Source of the DNA: Papio anubis
Lineage: Eukaryota; Chordata; Mammalia; Primates; Cercopithecidae
Direction of reading: 5' to 3'
DNA: 64,000 nt
Assembly (NCBI RefSeq): GCF_008728515.1
Contig: NW_022161823.1
Location: 62,001-126,000, forward strand
In this document: positions 23,398-34,917 of the stretch, in pieces
How the letters are laid out: every line of letters starts with the position of its first letter
Numbering within the stretch: the stretch's first letter is position 1
The notes under the pieces: generated by a model
Seen by the model: the letters and a program-made list of their open reading frames with translations, nothing else
Told to the model about the DNA's origin: nothing
Database searches by the model: none
Translations under genes and position numbers: made by a program

Positions 23398-23687
23398 TTC
23401 AGGTGTAGTGGCTCACACCTGTAATCCCAGCATTTTGGGAGGCCAAGGCAGGAGGATTGCTTCAGGCCAGGGGTTTTAGAACTGCCTGGGTAACACAGAA
23501 AGACCTCGTCTCTACCCCCCATAAAAAAAAAAAAAAATTAGTTGGGCACAATGGCCTGCACCCATAGTCCTAGCTACTCAGAAGGCTGAGGTAGGAGGAC
23601 TGCTTGAGCCCAGGAGTTTGAGGCTGCAGTGAACTATGATCACACCACTGAACAACTCTAACCTGGGTGACAGAGCTAGACCCTGTT

Positions 23688-23718
<31 letters not shown>
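23398..23718 (+). mobile_element. AluJ
   Basis: Diverged, long A tail, in intron 3 about 210 nt from exon 4. Confidence 0.9.
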
Positions 23719-23887
23719 GTCTTCTACTCAACAGTAAGAGTGGAAGACTCACTATTTCCCACAGATACTCATTCTGATCAAGTCAAACATTGCTTTTCTG
23801 GGTATCAACTCTGTTAAATATAATTGTGCCCCCCTTTTCATAATAGAAGGGAGCTATAAAATGCAAACGAACTCATTACTAAACATA

Positions 23888-24533
23888 CAGTTGTCTCTTG
23901 GTATCTCTGGGAGATTGGTTCTAGGACCTCTTGCGGATATCAAAATCCATTGATGCGCCGGGCGCGGTGGCTCAAGCCTGTAATCCCAGCACTTTGGGAG
24001 GCCGAGACGGGCGGATCACGAGGTCAGGAGATCGAGACCATCCTGGCTAACACGGTGAAACCCCGTCTCTACTAAAAATACAAAAAACTAGCCGGGCGAC
24101 GTGGCGGGCGCCTGTAGTCCCAGCTACTCGGGAGGCTGAGGCAGGAGAATGGCGGGAACCCGGGAGGCGGAGCTTGCAGTGAGCTGAGATCCGGCCACTG
24201 CACTCCAGCCTGGGCGACAGAGCAAGACTCCGTCTCAAAAAAAAAAAAAAAAAAAAAAAAAATCCATTGATGCTCAAATCCTTGATGTAAAACACCATAG
24301 TATTTGTTTATAACCTATGTATATCCTCTCATATACTTTAAATCAATCTCTAGATTATATATAATCCTTAATACAAAGTAAATGCTACTTAGTTTTTATA
24401 CCGTATTGTAGGGAATGACAAGAAAAAAAAGTCTGTATGTGTTCAGTACAGATGCAATTTTTTCCCCAATATTTTCGATTCATGGTTGGTTGAATCCATG
24501 GATGCAGAACCCAAGGACATGGAGGGCTGACTG
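23888..24533 (+). mobile_element. Tigger-type DNA transposon (MER8-like), split by AluY
   Basis: The ends cagttgtctcttggtatc and ggacatggagggctgactg form imperfect terminal inverted repeats, flanked by TA on both sides (23886-23887 and 24534-24535) as in Tc/mariner-Tigger elements. A young AluY sits inside at 23957-24262. It lies in PNPT1 intron 3, about 340 nt from exon 3. Confidence 0.75.
23957..24262 (+). mobile_element. AluY, cercopithecoid type
   Basis: Near consensus, gatccggccactg at 24188-24200, flanked by aaatccattgatgc; inserted in the Tigger-type element. Confidence 0.95.
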
Positions 24534-24756
24534 TACTTGCAGAGTCATACTGAAGGGAAACTATGAGGGAAATGAATTCATTGCTTATTCAGTGTCAAAG
24601 TAGTCATGCGCTTCCAATCTTCTTGTCAACTTATGCACCTGGACGCTCCAAATTCTAAAGCATGCTTAATCCTAGTATTTGCTTATGAAGCAGTTTATAC
24701 TCTTTTAATGAGTCAGCATCAAAAAACTAGGAAAAATTCTTTGTTGTGCAAGTTCA

Positions 24757-24800
24757 TATTTTCCACTCACTAGACATGTATTTTCCACTCACTAGACACT
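24757..24800 (+). repeat. 22-bp tandem duplication
   Basis: tattttccactcactagaca occurs twice in tandem, about 70 nt downstream (gene sense) of exon 3. Confidence 0.9.
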
Positions 24801-24871
24801 GGACAAAAATATTATACATTCTACACTTACTTACACCATATTACAGTTCAGATAAATCAGCAAAAACTTAC

Positions 24872-24946
24872 CACCAAAGGCATAAACTGGGAAGGCGAAG
24901 GTTTTGTTTTACTGACCGCTGTGACCATTACTGCAGTGTCACCTGA
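24872..24946 (-). CDS. PNPT1: PNPT1 exon 3, residues 75-99
   Basis: Encodes SGDTAVMVTAVSKTKPSPSQ followed by FMPLV, continuing the first RNase PH-like fold. Acceptor TTTAAG|TCA (poor pyrimidine tract) and donor GTG|GTAAGT. The exon is 75 nt, phase 0 at both ends, so skipping it would keep the frame. Confidence 0.96.
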
Positions 24947-25345
24947 CTTAAACATAAAGAACAACACTGGTAAGTTCATTTGAAATCAGATATCAGCATC
25001 TAAGTAGCAACTGAATGAATCCTTACTCCAATTAAACTCAAGAAAAGATATATAATTCTATGACATGATTATGAAATAAAAATAGTTATTCACAAGTAGT
25101 CCAATCTTGATCTCTGAGCTTTTCAAAAGCTATGGATAAGGCAAGATTAACAGGTAATTTAGTCATATCCAATGAATTGAATAGTATTCTCTACTTCTTA
25201 TGTGGCTATACATAAGGAAAAATTCCCCAATTATTACTATAGAAGAAAATACCAAAATCACTTTCTCTAGAAAAGCACAACAGAATTTATTAATGCATAA
25301 AAGAGAAGCCCAAGTTTGGAAAGGATGTTAAAGGTCACTTAAAAT

Positions 25346-25963
25346 GGCCAGGCACGGTCGCTCACGCTTGTAATTCCAGCATTTTGGGAGGGCAAGGCAG
25401 GTGGATCACGAGTTCAAGAGATCGAGACCAGGCCAGGCACGGTGGCCCATGCCTGTAATCCCAGCACTTTGGGAGGCCAAGGCGGGTGGATCACGAGGTC
25501 AGGAGATTGAGACCATCCTGGCTAGCACAGTGAAATCCCAACTCTACTAAAAACACAAAAAATTAGCCGGGCGTGATGGCGGGCGCCTGTGGTCCCAGCT
25601 GCTTGGGAGGCTGAGGCAGGAGAACGGCGTGAACCCAGGAGGCGGAGGTTGCAGTGAGCTGAGATCACACCACTGCACTCCAGCCTGGGCGACAGAGAGA
25701 GACTCCATCTCAAAAAAAAAAAAAAAAAAGAGATCGAGACCATCCTGGCCAACATGGTGAAACCCCATCTCCACCAAAAATAAAAAAATTAGCTGGGTGT
25801 GGTGGTGCACTCCTGTAGTCCCAGCTACTCGGGAGGCTGAGGCAAAAGAATCGCTTGAACCCAGGAGGCAGAGGTTGCAGTGAGCCGAAATCGCACCACT
25901 GCACTCCAGTCTGGTGACAGAGCAAGAGTCCATCTCAGAAAATAAAAATTAAAAAAATAGAAA
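25346..25963 (+). mobile_element. Alu (outer), interrupted by AluY
   Basis: Left part 25346-25430 and right part 25729-25963 make one Alu, broken at cgagacca by the inner copy. Confidence 0.92.
25431..25728 (+). mobile_element. AluY (inner)
   Basis: Complete AluY inserted in another Alu; agagatcgagacca occurs at 25417-25430 and again right after its A tail. Confidence 0.95.
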
Positions 25964-26162
25964 AAAATAAGTCACTTAATACATGCAGCCCTCTGGACGC
26001 TGGTTGTCGGGAATGATTCTTACAGTATAAACTATCTTAGTAGTATCTGAATTAATTTCCAGTATCAAAATGCTAAGTAGTTACACAATGTTGTAGTTAC
26101 ACATTTAGTATGAGTCTCTGTACCCATTTTTAAGATGAATTTTTAAAATCTGGACTTTTTAC

Positions 26163-26223
26163 CTGTACTACAGCAGAGCCATCTGCAAATCTGGCCAGCT
26201 TTCCAGAGGATATTTCTAATTTC
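26163..26223 (-). CDS. PNPT1: PNPT1 exon 2, residues 54-74
   Basis: Encodes RKLEISSGKLARFADGSAVV and a final Gln, the first strands of the N-terminal RNase PH-like domain. Acceptor AAACAG|G and donor CAG|GTAAAA. It completes the split Arg54 and ends in phase 0. Intron 1 upstream is about 6.1 kb. Confidence 0.97.
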
Positions 26224-26570
26224 CTGTTTAAAAATAAAAATGCAATACAAGAAGACTTAGGTTATCTGTACAATTCCTGCTTAGTATAAAATAATAAAAG
26301 ATTCTAAGGGAAGATTCTAAACCCCTCCCACCCACCCCACCAACAAAAAGGGGCAGAATCCATGATCATTATCAAAAGTAAAAGGGGAACTTAAGAGTGA
26401 CTTAAAGAAGAATACAGAAACCAAGGCACAGGATTGATCTGAACAGGAAAGCATTTTGGAGGTTCAGAAATTAACTGCTTCCCTAAATGTTAATTCCCAT
26501 GTACCATCTATTTTTTTTTTGCGGGGGCGGCGGTGGGTGGTGGGTCATTGTGTCTTGTATCTTCTTTTTC

Positions 26571-26867
26571 TTTTCTTTTCTTTTTTTTTTGACAGAGTCT
26601 TGCTCTGTTGCCTAGGCTGGAGTGCAATGGCACAATTACAACTCACTGTAACCTTGAACACCTGGGCTCAAGCGATCCTCCAACTCAGCTTCCTGAGTAG
26701 TTGGGACTACAGGTGCACACCACTACACTTGGCTAATTTTAGTTTTTGTTATGGATGAGCTCTCACTATATTGTCTAGGCTGGTCTTGAACTCCTGGCCT
26801 CAAGCAATTCTCCCGCCTTGGCCTCCCAAAGTGCTGGGATTACAGGTGTGAGTCACGGTGCCTGGCT
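26571..26867 (-). mobile_element. AluJ
   Basis: Antisense, diverged; its apparent duplication (taccatct) places the left edge near 26510, leaving a G-rich stretch at 26521-26550 unexplained. Confidence 0.88.
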
Positions 26868-26969
26868 CCATTTACCATCTTAGTACAGTCTCTTATCATC
26901 TCTCACCTTGTTGACTACAGTAACATTTTAACATACAAATAGGATTGTTTCCCTACTTAAAAATCCTTT

Positions 26970-27271
26970 AGCCAGGCGTGGTGTCTCCCAACTGTAATCC
27001 CAGGACTTTGAAAGGCTGACACAGGCTGATCACCTGAGGTCAGCAGTTCAAGACCAGCCTGGCCAACATGGTGAAACCCCATCTCTACTAAAAATATCAA
27101 AATTAGCTGGGCATGGTGGTGCCTGTCTATAATCCCAGCTACTAGGGAGGCTGAGGCAAGACAGTTGCTTAAACCCAGGAGGGGGAAGTTACAGCGAGCA
27201 GAGATTGTGCCAATGCACTCCGGCCTGGGCGAGAGTGAGACTCCGTACCAAAACAACAACAACAAAAAAAA
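26970..27271 (+). mobile_element. AluS/J
   Basis: Full-length, (AAC)n tail. Confidence 0.92.
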
Positions 27272-27294
27272 CTTGAGAATTTCTCCCAATGCTT

Positions 27295-28560
27295 TTAGGA
27301 CAAAATATAAACTAAATATTGCCTATAAGGACCTTCACATTCAACAGAAGGGGAAAGAATAATCTTCAATTCAATGAGTAAAGAGTAGTCTTGTGAGGCA
27401 ATAGTGAACAACCAGATGCAAAAAAGAATGAATCTTCATAAATTAACTCAAAATGGATCCTGGACTCAAACGTTAAGAGCTAAAACAATAAACGTCTTAG
27501 AAACAAAACACAGGAGTAAATCTTCAGAGACTTGGGCCAAAGTCTTAAATATGACATCAAAAGCATAAATGACAAAAGAAAAAATAGGTAAGTTGGATTT
27601 CATAAAAATTTAAAACTTTAAGAGTAAAAGAAGTGCCATATATTAAGAGAAAAATATTTGCAAACCAAGTATCTGATAAGGGACTTGTATTAATATCTAG
27701 AATATTTAAATAATGCTTACAATTCAACAATAAAGACAACTGAATTTTAAAACTTGGCGAAGAGGCCGGGCGCGGTGGCTCAAGCCTGTAATCCCAGCAC
27801 TTTGGGAGGCCGAGACGGGTGGATCATGAGGTCAGGAGATCGAGACCATCCTGGCTAACACGGTGAAACCCCGTCTCTACTAAAACTACAAAAACTAGTG
27901 GCTCAGAAGTCCCAGCTGTTCGGGAGGCTGAGGCAGGAGAATGGCATAAACCTGGGAGGCGGAGGCTTGCGTAGCTGAGATCCGTCACTGCACTCCAGCC
28001 TGGTGATAGAGCCGCAGACCCACTCCCAAAAAAAACACTTGGCAAAGGACTTGAACACATCTCTCCAAAGAAGACATACAAATGGCCAGTAAGGACATAA
28101 AATATGCTCAATATCATTAACTATCAGCAGGGAAACAAATCAAACTACAACCTGTTATGAATGTTCTTGAAGATGAACGTAGTAGTTCCTAAATGAAACA
28201 AACTTAAATGTCCATCAACTGGATGAATGGATAAGCTAAATGTGGTATAATTCATACAACTTGATTATTATTCAGTGATAAAAGGAACAAAGTACTTATA
28301 CATGTTACAACATGAATAAACATTGACAACATTATGTTAAGTGAAAGAAGGCAGTCATAAAAGACTATGTTTCCAATGCAAGAACGCTCATAATAGGCAA
28401 AACCCAGAGATGGAAAGCAGATTAGTACAGTCAATGGGGAGAAATAATATGACTACTACTAATGAATTTCTTTTAGGTGGATAGCGTTCTAAAAATTGAT
28501 GGTGGTAATGGCTGCAAAACTTTGAACATAATTAACATCCATTGAATTATACACTTTATT
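27295..28560 (+). mobile_element. Old L1 (L1M) 3' ORF2 region, split by an Alu
   Basis: Degenerate sense L1 sequence. The segment after the Alu carries the typical late-ORF2 phrases about caged small fragments (ccaaagaagacatacaaatg, atgtccatcaactggatgaa) and ends near an A/T-rich 3' UTR. It lies in PNPT1 intron 1. Confidence 0.7.
27764..28034 (+). mobile_element. AluY with abnormal indels
   Basis: The first 130 bases are near consensus but the second half has deletions and insertions (aaactagtggctcagaagtc; gatccgtcactg). Flanked by acttggc-type duplications. Confidence 0.88.
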
Positions 28561-28565
28561 TATCT

Positions 28566-28852
28566 GTATTTATTTATTTTATGGTAGGCCTTGCCTGTTG
28601 CCCAGGCTGGGCAGTGGTGCCATCACAGCTCACTGCAGCCTTGACCTCCCAAGCCTAATCCTCCCACCTCAGCCTCCTGAGTAGCTCGGGAATATGTGCA
28701 CCACCATACTGGCCTTAATTTTTAAATTTTGCAGATGAGGTCTCACTATGTTACCCAGGCTGGTCTCAAACTCCTGGACTCAAACTCAAGCAATCCTCCT
28801 GCCTTGGCTTCCCAAAGTGCTAGGATTACAGACATGAGCTATTGCTCCCAGA
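28566..28852 (-). mobile_element. AluJ, diverged
   Basis: Antisense, old, with deletions. Confidence 0.85.
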
Positions 28853-30254
28853 CGAGTTGTACACTTCTAAAATGAACTGTAGCGGTATGTGAATTATATC
28901 TAATAAAGTCGTCTTATATACATGAAATAGGCAGCACTACTCAGCCTTATTCCCCAGTTTCAGCAGAGAATGCAAAAGAGCTTTACTGATCACCGTTGCA
29001 CCAGCAAAACTTGTCAAAGAGCTCAAGATTCATCAAAGTGTTTGAGATGAAACTAAGTCAGTGACTCTTGAAGACATAGAGGAAGATGTTTCTGTCACAT
29101 GAACTCAGCTTCAGCAACCTTCTTTCATAGTCTGGTGCTGAAAAATGCACAAACCAAACACAAGCATGCAGACAGGCCCAATGCCCTGCCCCCAAATAAG
29201 ATTATTCTGTCCTTCACATACCAAAGAGATGAAGGAACAACCCTTAATATTTTCACCTGTTAAATACCTTTCACAGAAGCCTGGGAGTTAATGAAAAGCA
29301 TATTTATCTGTTCAGTTAGACTCATTTTATTAAGTTTGAAAGTCAGAACAAAGCATGCAGCATTTAATACATGTTAATAAATACAGTGATTTTGTGCGGT
29401 ATCAAATTCTGACTCTGAAATATTAGTTGTTTTTTTAAATCAGAATATTTGATAAGTTCTAGTTGGGTTTCTACTTAGTCAACACAGATGGTATAATGAT
29501 GAAAGCCTACAATAAAATGGGTCTCCCTCTGACTAATGTGGGGAATAATGAGGTACAGAGAGTGAGCTGGTGCTGGATTAATACGTGGAGTAGATGGAAG
29601 GAATGCGACACTAAACCAGCTCATACTGTGTAGTATCACAGACCCGCAACAACCCATAGCCAAACCAGTACATAATGGTTTCTGTGGCAAATGTACCCTG
29701 GCAATCTTGGAAATTAGTCAACCCCAAGCAAGTGCTACCAATACTTCTCAAACTCCACAGGAGCTGGCATTCTGTCCACCAATGTGGAATTCTGAATACC
29801 TAAGACCCTGTAAGGGAGTGGAGGATCTCACCAGACTACAGGAAACGCAAAACACAGGGAAGAAAAAGCTGTGAAAGCTACAGGTCTACTCCATTAATGG
29901 GCTACTACCTTAGCATTTTGCCCACAGTGGCATACTCTTTGAATATCCTCAAAGTGATTTGATGCATAGTAGATGCTCAATAAAAGACTGTTGAAAGTCG
30001 GAAAATTAAACACACCTGTCTCCAAGGCGACGTGAGCATTAATTACCACCTGAAAAAACACCTACAATAATTACATAATCTTCGAAATGCAAAAGAACAC
30101 ATATAAAACAAATATAATGTGTCATCAATAAATGTTGCCAATGGCAAACAAGACAAAATGAAAGAATTATCCAGCAAGTATGATATTTATGAGTCTAGTT
30201 ATTTCCAATACATGACACAAGTTTAAAGAGAACTTTCACAAAAGAACAGGTTGA
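28853..30254. other. Intron 1 unique sequence
   Basis: The longest Alu-free stretch of the gene half of the window. A minus-strand 71-residue and short plus-strand frames exist, but no splice-supported exon or known protein was recognised. Confidence 0.5.
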
Positions 30255-30551
30255 GGTCGGGCCGGTGGCTCAGTTTTTCCGTAATCCCAGCACTTTGGGA
30301 GGCCGAGTATGGTGGATCACGCAGGGTCAGGAGACGTACACTATCCTGGCTAACATGGTGAAACCCCGCCCCTACTAAAAATACAAAAACTAGTCACGTG
30401 GTGGCTGGCTTCGTAGTCCCAGCTACTCGGAGGCTGGGAGGGCAGGAGACGCATGCGAACCTGGGAGGCTGAGCTTGCAGTGAGCCGAGATCGCCACTGC
30501 ACTCCAGCCTGGGTGATTACAGGCCAGGACCGCCTCAAAAAAAAAAAAAAA
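30255..30551 (+). mobile_element. AluY with abnormal indels
   Basis: Insertions such as cagtttttccgtaatccc and gacgcatgcgaacctgg disrupt an otherwise young Alu. Confidence 0.85.
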
Positions 30552-30857
30552 GTGAACGGTTGATTAATAAAAGAGTCAAAGTAGATTATTTATGGAAAAA
30601 TATGGAGGGTAGGGAGCTGTTTTGAGTATCTAGTGCATATCTCACAGTATGTGACTGTTGAGAAATGTTCTGGGCATTTCTTCAAGCATGTGCAGTCCTT
30701 GAAGAATGGAAAGATGTCTTCTCCCTCAAAAATCAGAATTAAGGAATGCTGGGAGTGGAATGAGCCTTAGAGATAACCTAGTTTAGGTGACCAAACCATG
30801 TTTCCATCTATTTCTGTATTACTCTGTAACTAAAAATGTTTATTTTGCCTACGATTA

Positions 30858-31131
30858 TTTTTGGTGACAGAGTCATGGTCGCCCAGGTTGGAGTGCAGTA
30901 ATGGCACAACTTCTCGGCCAACTTCTGTCTCCTGTTCAACCGCATTCTCCCGCCTCAGCCTCCCAAGTTACTGGAATTGTTAAGGTGCCCGCCACCATGC
31001 CCCAGCTAATTTTGTATTTTAGTAAAGATGTTTCACCATGTTGGCTGTAATTGGTCTCCAACCACTGACTCTAGGTATCCATCCGTCTCAGCCTCCCAAA
31101 GTGCTCAATTACAGGTGTGAGCCACTGCGCC
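30858..31131 (-). mobile_element. Alu with abnormal indels
   Basis: Antisense; several short losses and insertions (ctgtaattggtctcc). Confidence 0.8.
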
Positions 31132-31269
31132 GTTTTTTAAACATTTCTAAAGGGTTTGTAAACACATACACACAGTGCATACCCCAAAAGCCTAATATAT
31201 ATATTATCCAGTCCTTTTACAGAAAAGTTTGCAGACTTAATGGAATCCAGTCTCCACACTTTGCACAAG

Positions 31270-31340
31270 AAAGCTGAATTAACTTGTTCAACACCATCAA
31301 AGTTAGAGTGGGAGACCTGGATTCAAACGACTTTGCTTTT
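31270..31340 (-). mobile_element. MIR fragment
   Basis: aacttgttcaacaccatcaa and gagacctggattcaaac follow the MIR 5' half in antisense. Confidence 0.4.
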
Positions 31341-31378
31341 TTAAGGAAACTAAATAATGCCACGCAGTACTCAGATAA

Positions 31379-31664
31379 GGCCGGGCTGGGTGGTCAGTTC
31401 GTAATCCCAGCACTTTAGAGGCCGGAGACGGGCTGGATCATGAGGTCAGGAGATCGAGACCATCCTGGCTAACATGGTGAACCCCTGCCTCTACTAAAAT
31501 AAAACTAGCTGGGCTGCAGGTGGCGGGCTTCTGTAGTCCCAGCTACTGGGAGGGCTGGAGGCACTACAGAACTCTGGGAGGCATGCCTGCGGTGAGCTGA
31601 GATCCCGCCACTGCACTCCAGCCCAGCACAGAGCCGCAGGACCTCTCAAAAAAAAAAAAAAAAA
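31379..31664 (+). mobile_element. AluY with abnormal indels
   Basis: ggtggtcagttcgtaatcc, gccggagacgggctggatc and ctgggagggctggaggc show clustered indels in a young-type Alu. Confidence 0.85.
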
Positions 31665-31804
31665 AGAAATTTAGGATATATGAAGTCGCACAGGCACCGA
31701 TTTATTCTAAATGATTAGCACAAAGTTTTTTCTTTTTTAAACGGTCCTTTAAAAAAGTACGCCTTTAAGTAAGAACAGAAATTAAAACCACCTGAAGTCC
31801 CATA

Positions 31805-31915
31805 CAATATGCACTGGACCTTAGAAAGTTATTTAACCTTTTTTGAGCCTCTACAAAACGAGGGTAATAGTACCTTTACGACAGGTTTAAAAAGATTGCG
31901 AGGATCCTGTAACTG
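31805..31915 (+). mobile_element. MIR fragment
   Basis: ttatttaacctttttt, gagcctctacaaaacgaggg and taatagtacctttacg match the MIR middle part. Confidence 0.5.
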
Positions 31916-32343
31916 GCGTTCAAAAAACTGACTTTTCCTTTCCTTCCTAACCCGGGGTCATAGTGGCCACACTTTAGGCAATCAATTAGATTGGATGACG
32001 TGATACATCCACGTCAACTCGTTATCCCTAGGTGGAATGTTTCCCACTTAAGAGTCCAGTGGTCCCGGAAAGTAAAGAGATCGGAAGTCAGGTGGAAGGA
32101 CAGAGTCGGATGGAGCAAAGAAGCCCGGCACACACCAACAGAGGGCATGAGATAGCGCGGGAAGAAGGAGGGTTCGAGGAGTCACATTCCAAACCCGGAA
32201 AGAGAAATTTGGAATTTAGATTTAGGGTAAAGAGAGATTAAATAGACCTAGGATACTGGGTTTCTACCCTGGGAGACAAATACGCTCAGGCTGGCTGGAC
32301 AGGACGCCTTATGACAATACAGGGAAGGCACGCCACTCCTTAC
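31916..32343. other. Intron 1 start, unique
   Basis: Unique, moderately CpG-containing sequence directly downstream of exon 1. An enhancer role is possible but nothing specific is visible. Confidence 0.5.
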
Positions 32344-32504
32344 CTGTTGCCTAAGTCCACGGCCACAGCTCGAGACCCTGCGCTACTCCATAGTGCACGC
32401 GCCTGCAACTGGGTGAGTGCCCGATCCCGCCCTGGCAGACGCAAGGGACCATCGCTCAGGGGCCGGAGCCGGAGGCACGAGCTGCAGTACCTGCAGGCAG
32501 CCAT
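32344..32504 (-). CDS. PNPT1: PNPT1 exon 1 (coding part), residues 1-53 plus 2 nt
   Basis: The ATG at 32504-32502 opens the frame MAACRYCSSCLRLRPLSDGP. The segment is arginine-rich with few acidic residues, as expected of a mitochondrial targeting peptide; in human this part is removed on import. The last codons, AVAVDLGN, begin the first RNase PH-like domain. The donor is CAG|GTAAGG and the exon ends in phase 2, with Arg54 split. The LPGRDRAL stretch differs slightly from my memory of human. This exon lies in the zone where nearby Alus carry many odd indels, so single residues here deserve caution. Confidence 0.96.
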
Positions 32505-32540
32505 GACACCCGGCACGCGATCAACCCAGGCTGTGCCCTG

Positions 32541-32545
32541 ATTGG
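32541..32545 (-). promoter_or_regulatory. CCAAT box
   Basis: The plus strand reads attgg, giving CCAAT in the direction of PNPT1 transcription, about 37 bases before the ATG. NF-Y binding is inferred only. Confidence 0.55.
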
Positions 32546-32562
32546 CTCACTCCTCAGACCGT

Positions 32563-32572
32563 GGGGCGGAGC
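32563..32572 (+). promoter_or_regulatory. GC box (Sp1-type)
   Basis: GGGGCGGAGC lies between the CCAAT box and the ISRE, a typical Sp1-family site in a TATA-less promoter. Confidence 0.6.
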
Positions 32573-32579
32573 CTGATGC

Positions 32580-32592
32580 AGTTTCGTTTTCC
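32580..32592 (-). promoter_or_regulatory. Interferon-stimulated response element (ISRE)
   Basis: The plus strand reads agtttcgttttcc, so the minus strand reads GGAAAACGAAACT. This is an exact match to the ISRE consensus GAAANNGAAACT bound by ISGF3 and IRF factors. It lies 76-88 bases upstream of the PNPT1 ATG. PNPT1 is a known type I interferon-induced gene. Confidence 0.85.
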
Positions 32593-32640
32593 GCGGTGCC
32601 TGAGGGACGCCGGGACAACGGAAACGTTGGCCACCTTCTA

Positions 32641-33125
32641 CGAAGACTAGAGAGGATCAAACCTATCAGAAAGCGATTATGTTGTAAACGATCTTTGTTG
32701 TTATCTGCCAATGAAAGGCAATTAGATAAATAAGGTTTTTGTGTGTGTACTATCGTAATTTAAAGGAGAAGTCCTAGAATAATGTACACGTGTAATATGC
32801 AGAGTAAATTTATATTTACTTTTATTACTAGAAGTCATAGAACAACACATTATTATTATTTGACTCTGTGAACTAAGAATTAGAATTTGTGTGGTGGGCC
32901 TTTGGAAAGGGCTCTCCCTCTCCCCTTCTCCGCCCTGGTTTTTATTTTATAAATTTCACATAGTAGATATGTCACTGCAGCGATTTGTGTTAACCAATTT
33001 ACAGCAAATTAATTCATTTTTCATCGACTTGTAATTTTAGAAATATTTATTGTCATTTCTGATTCATTTTCATTTCCATTGCTAATAATTAGAAATTTAT
33101 ATTCCTGTCCCTTTTGGTCGAACTC
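32641..33125. other. Upstream flank of the PNPT1 promoter
   Basis: A/T-rich unique sequence. No divergent first exon or CpG island recognised. Confidence 0.5.
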
Positions 33126-33425
33126 TTTTTTTTTTTTTTTTGATACGGAGTCTTGCTCTGTGCCCCAGGCTGGAGTGCAACGGCGCGACCTCGGCTCACT
33201 GCAAGCTCCGCCCCCCGGGTTCATGCCATTCTCCTGGCTCAGCCTCCTGAATAGCTGGGACTACAGGTGTCCGCCATCACGCCAGGCTAATTTTTTTTGT
33301 ATCTTTTAGTAGAGACGGGGTTTCACGGTGTTAGCCAGGTTGGTCTCGATCTCCTGACCTCGTGATCCGCACGCCTCGGCCTCCCAAAGTGCTGGGATTA
33401 CAGGCTTGAGCCACCGCGCCCGGCC
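33126..33425 (-). mobile_element. AluY
   Basis: Near-intact, flanked by tcgaactctt. Confidence 0.95.
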
Positions 33426-33719
33426 AGATCGAACTCTTAAATGCAAAATGCCAGCTACTGTTAGAAGTAAATATTTTGTAAAATGAAAAAAAAAAAAGTT
33501 TTTGGGATTTGAACAATTTTTAGAGAGTGGGTAAATTTCTTCCATCCCATTAATCCGTTCCGTTAGAAATTCTTTATGTTGTTCCTTTAATGAACCAATG
33601 AGCATTTTCATATTATGATGTATATTTCTTGTGTAAGGTCATAACCGCCTTCCCCCAAAGAAAACCAAGCAACAAAAACCCAACACTCATTCAAACCCAG
33701 TTTTCAGAATTAAAAACGT

Positions 33720-33982
33720 TGGCTGGAGGCGGTGGCTTGTAATCCCAGCACTTTGGGAGGCCTGTAATCCCAGCACTTTGGGAGGCCGAGGCAGGCGGAT
33801 CACCTGAGGTCGGGAGTTCGAGACCAGCCTGACCAATATGGAGAAACCCCCGTCTCTACTAAAAATACCAAATTAGCCGGGCGGGGTGGTTCATGCCTGT
33901 AATCCCAGCTACTCGGAAGGCTGAGGCAGGTAATCGCTTGAACCCGGGAGGCAGAGGTTGCAGTGAGCCGAGATCGCACCAT
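33720..33982 (+). mobile_element. Alu with internal duplication, 3'-truncated
   Basis: gtaatcccagcactttggg occurs twice in tandem (33738-33787); the right arm breaks off at gatcgcaccat. Confidence 0.85.
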
Positions 33983-34019
33983 TTCTACAAGAGGAACCTG
34001 GCTTGGCGAAAATAATCCT

Positions 34020-34275
34020 ATAAAGGGTCGACGCTGTAATCCTGCACTGGGAGGCCGAGGCAGATGGATCACAGGTCAGGAGAGTCAGTTCATTCTGGCC
34101 GTAACAGGCTGAAACGCTGCCTGTACTAAAATGCAACAGCGGGTGTGGTGGCGTGATGCCCCGTCCCAGCTACTCCGGAGCCAGGCATGCAAGAATTGCT
34201 TGAATCTCAGGAGGCGGAGGTTGCAGTGAGCCGGTGATCACGCCACTGCACTCCAGAGTTTGAGACTCATCCTTC

Positions 34276-34293
<18 letters not shown>
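34020..34293 (+). mobile_element. Alu with abnormal indels
   Basis: Starts mid-arm after a short unexplained stretch; many short indels; A tail at 34276-34293. Confidence 0.8.
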
Positions 34294-34307
<14 letters not shown>

Positions 34308-34674
34308 TGTTGATCCATGATTTAAAAAAGAAAGAATGATGAACTCTAAACAGACAAATGATTTGGTGGCAAAGCAGCTTTCTGGACACCTTGCTTTCAT
34401 GAGCTATCATCCGATTTGTGCCAATAGAGGGATTACCTATTAACCTTGTTTACAGATTTTTAGTGTTAAAGAAGTTTCTGCGCCCTCCCTTTTTACTTTG
34501 AGTTGCCACAGAGTTTTCAAGACCAATCAATCTATTGAAATTTGGTCGAAGATAAATGTCTCTAGAAACCTACTTTCTTCACAGTTAAATATGACTTTGA
34601 TTTATAGAGAAAGAACATTGTAAATCATCTTGTAATATACTTAAAACATGTAATCATTTTCATTTAGGCAGTAT

Positions 34675-34900
34675 TGCCTAATAGTTTAGAGCATAGACTT
34701 GGAGTTAGTCCCAGCTGGTTCCTCGATCTTGTCTGTTAATTACTAGCTGTGTGACCTCTAGCTCTTGAGCCCTCAGTTTCCCCATAAAATGGATAGTAAT
34801 ATGAAACTAACAGGGTTTTGTAAGGATTAAACATGTCAGATGATATATTTATAATAGTACCAGGCACATTGTCAACATCAATAAATGGTAATCTAGCTAT
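34675..34900 (+). mobile_element. MIR
   Basis: gagcatagacttggagttag, ttactagctgtgtgacctc, ctcagtttccccataaaatg and aataaatggtaat span most of a MIR. Confidence 0.8.
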
Positions 34901-34917
34901 TGTGGTCCCTGCCTTTT

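Larger units (their letters stand above)
32505..32640 (-). promoter_or_regulatory. PNPT1: PNPT1 core promoter and 5' UTR
   Basis: The 135 bases upstream of the ATG are moderately GC-rich and hold a CCAAT box, a GC box and an ISRE in a compact cluster, with no TATA box. The start site cannot be fixed from sequence; a short 5' UTR is likely because the factor sites begin only about 37 bases upstream of the ATG. Confidence 0.75.

Noticed and set aside
32032..32733. Plus-strand frames of 62-76 residues around the PNPT1 promoter
   Set aside because: Antisense to exon 1 and its flanks; no independent support.
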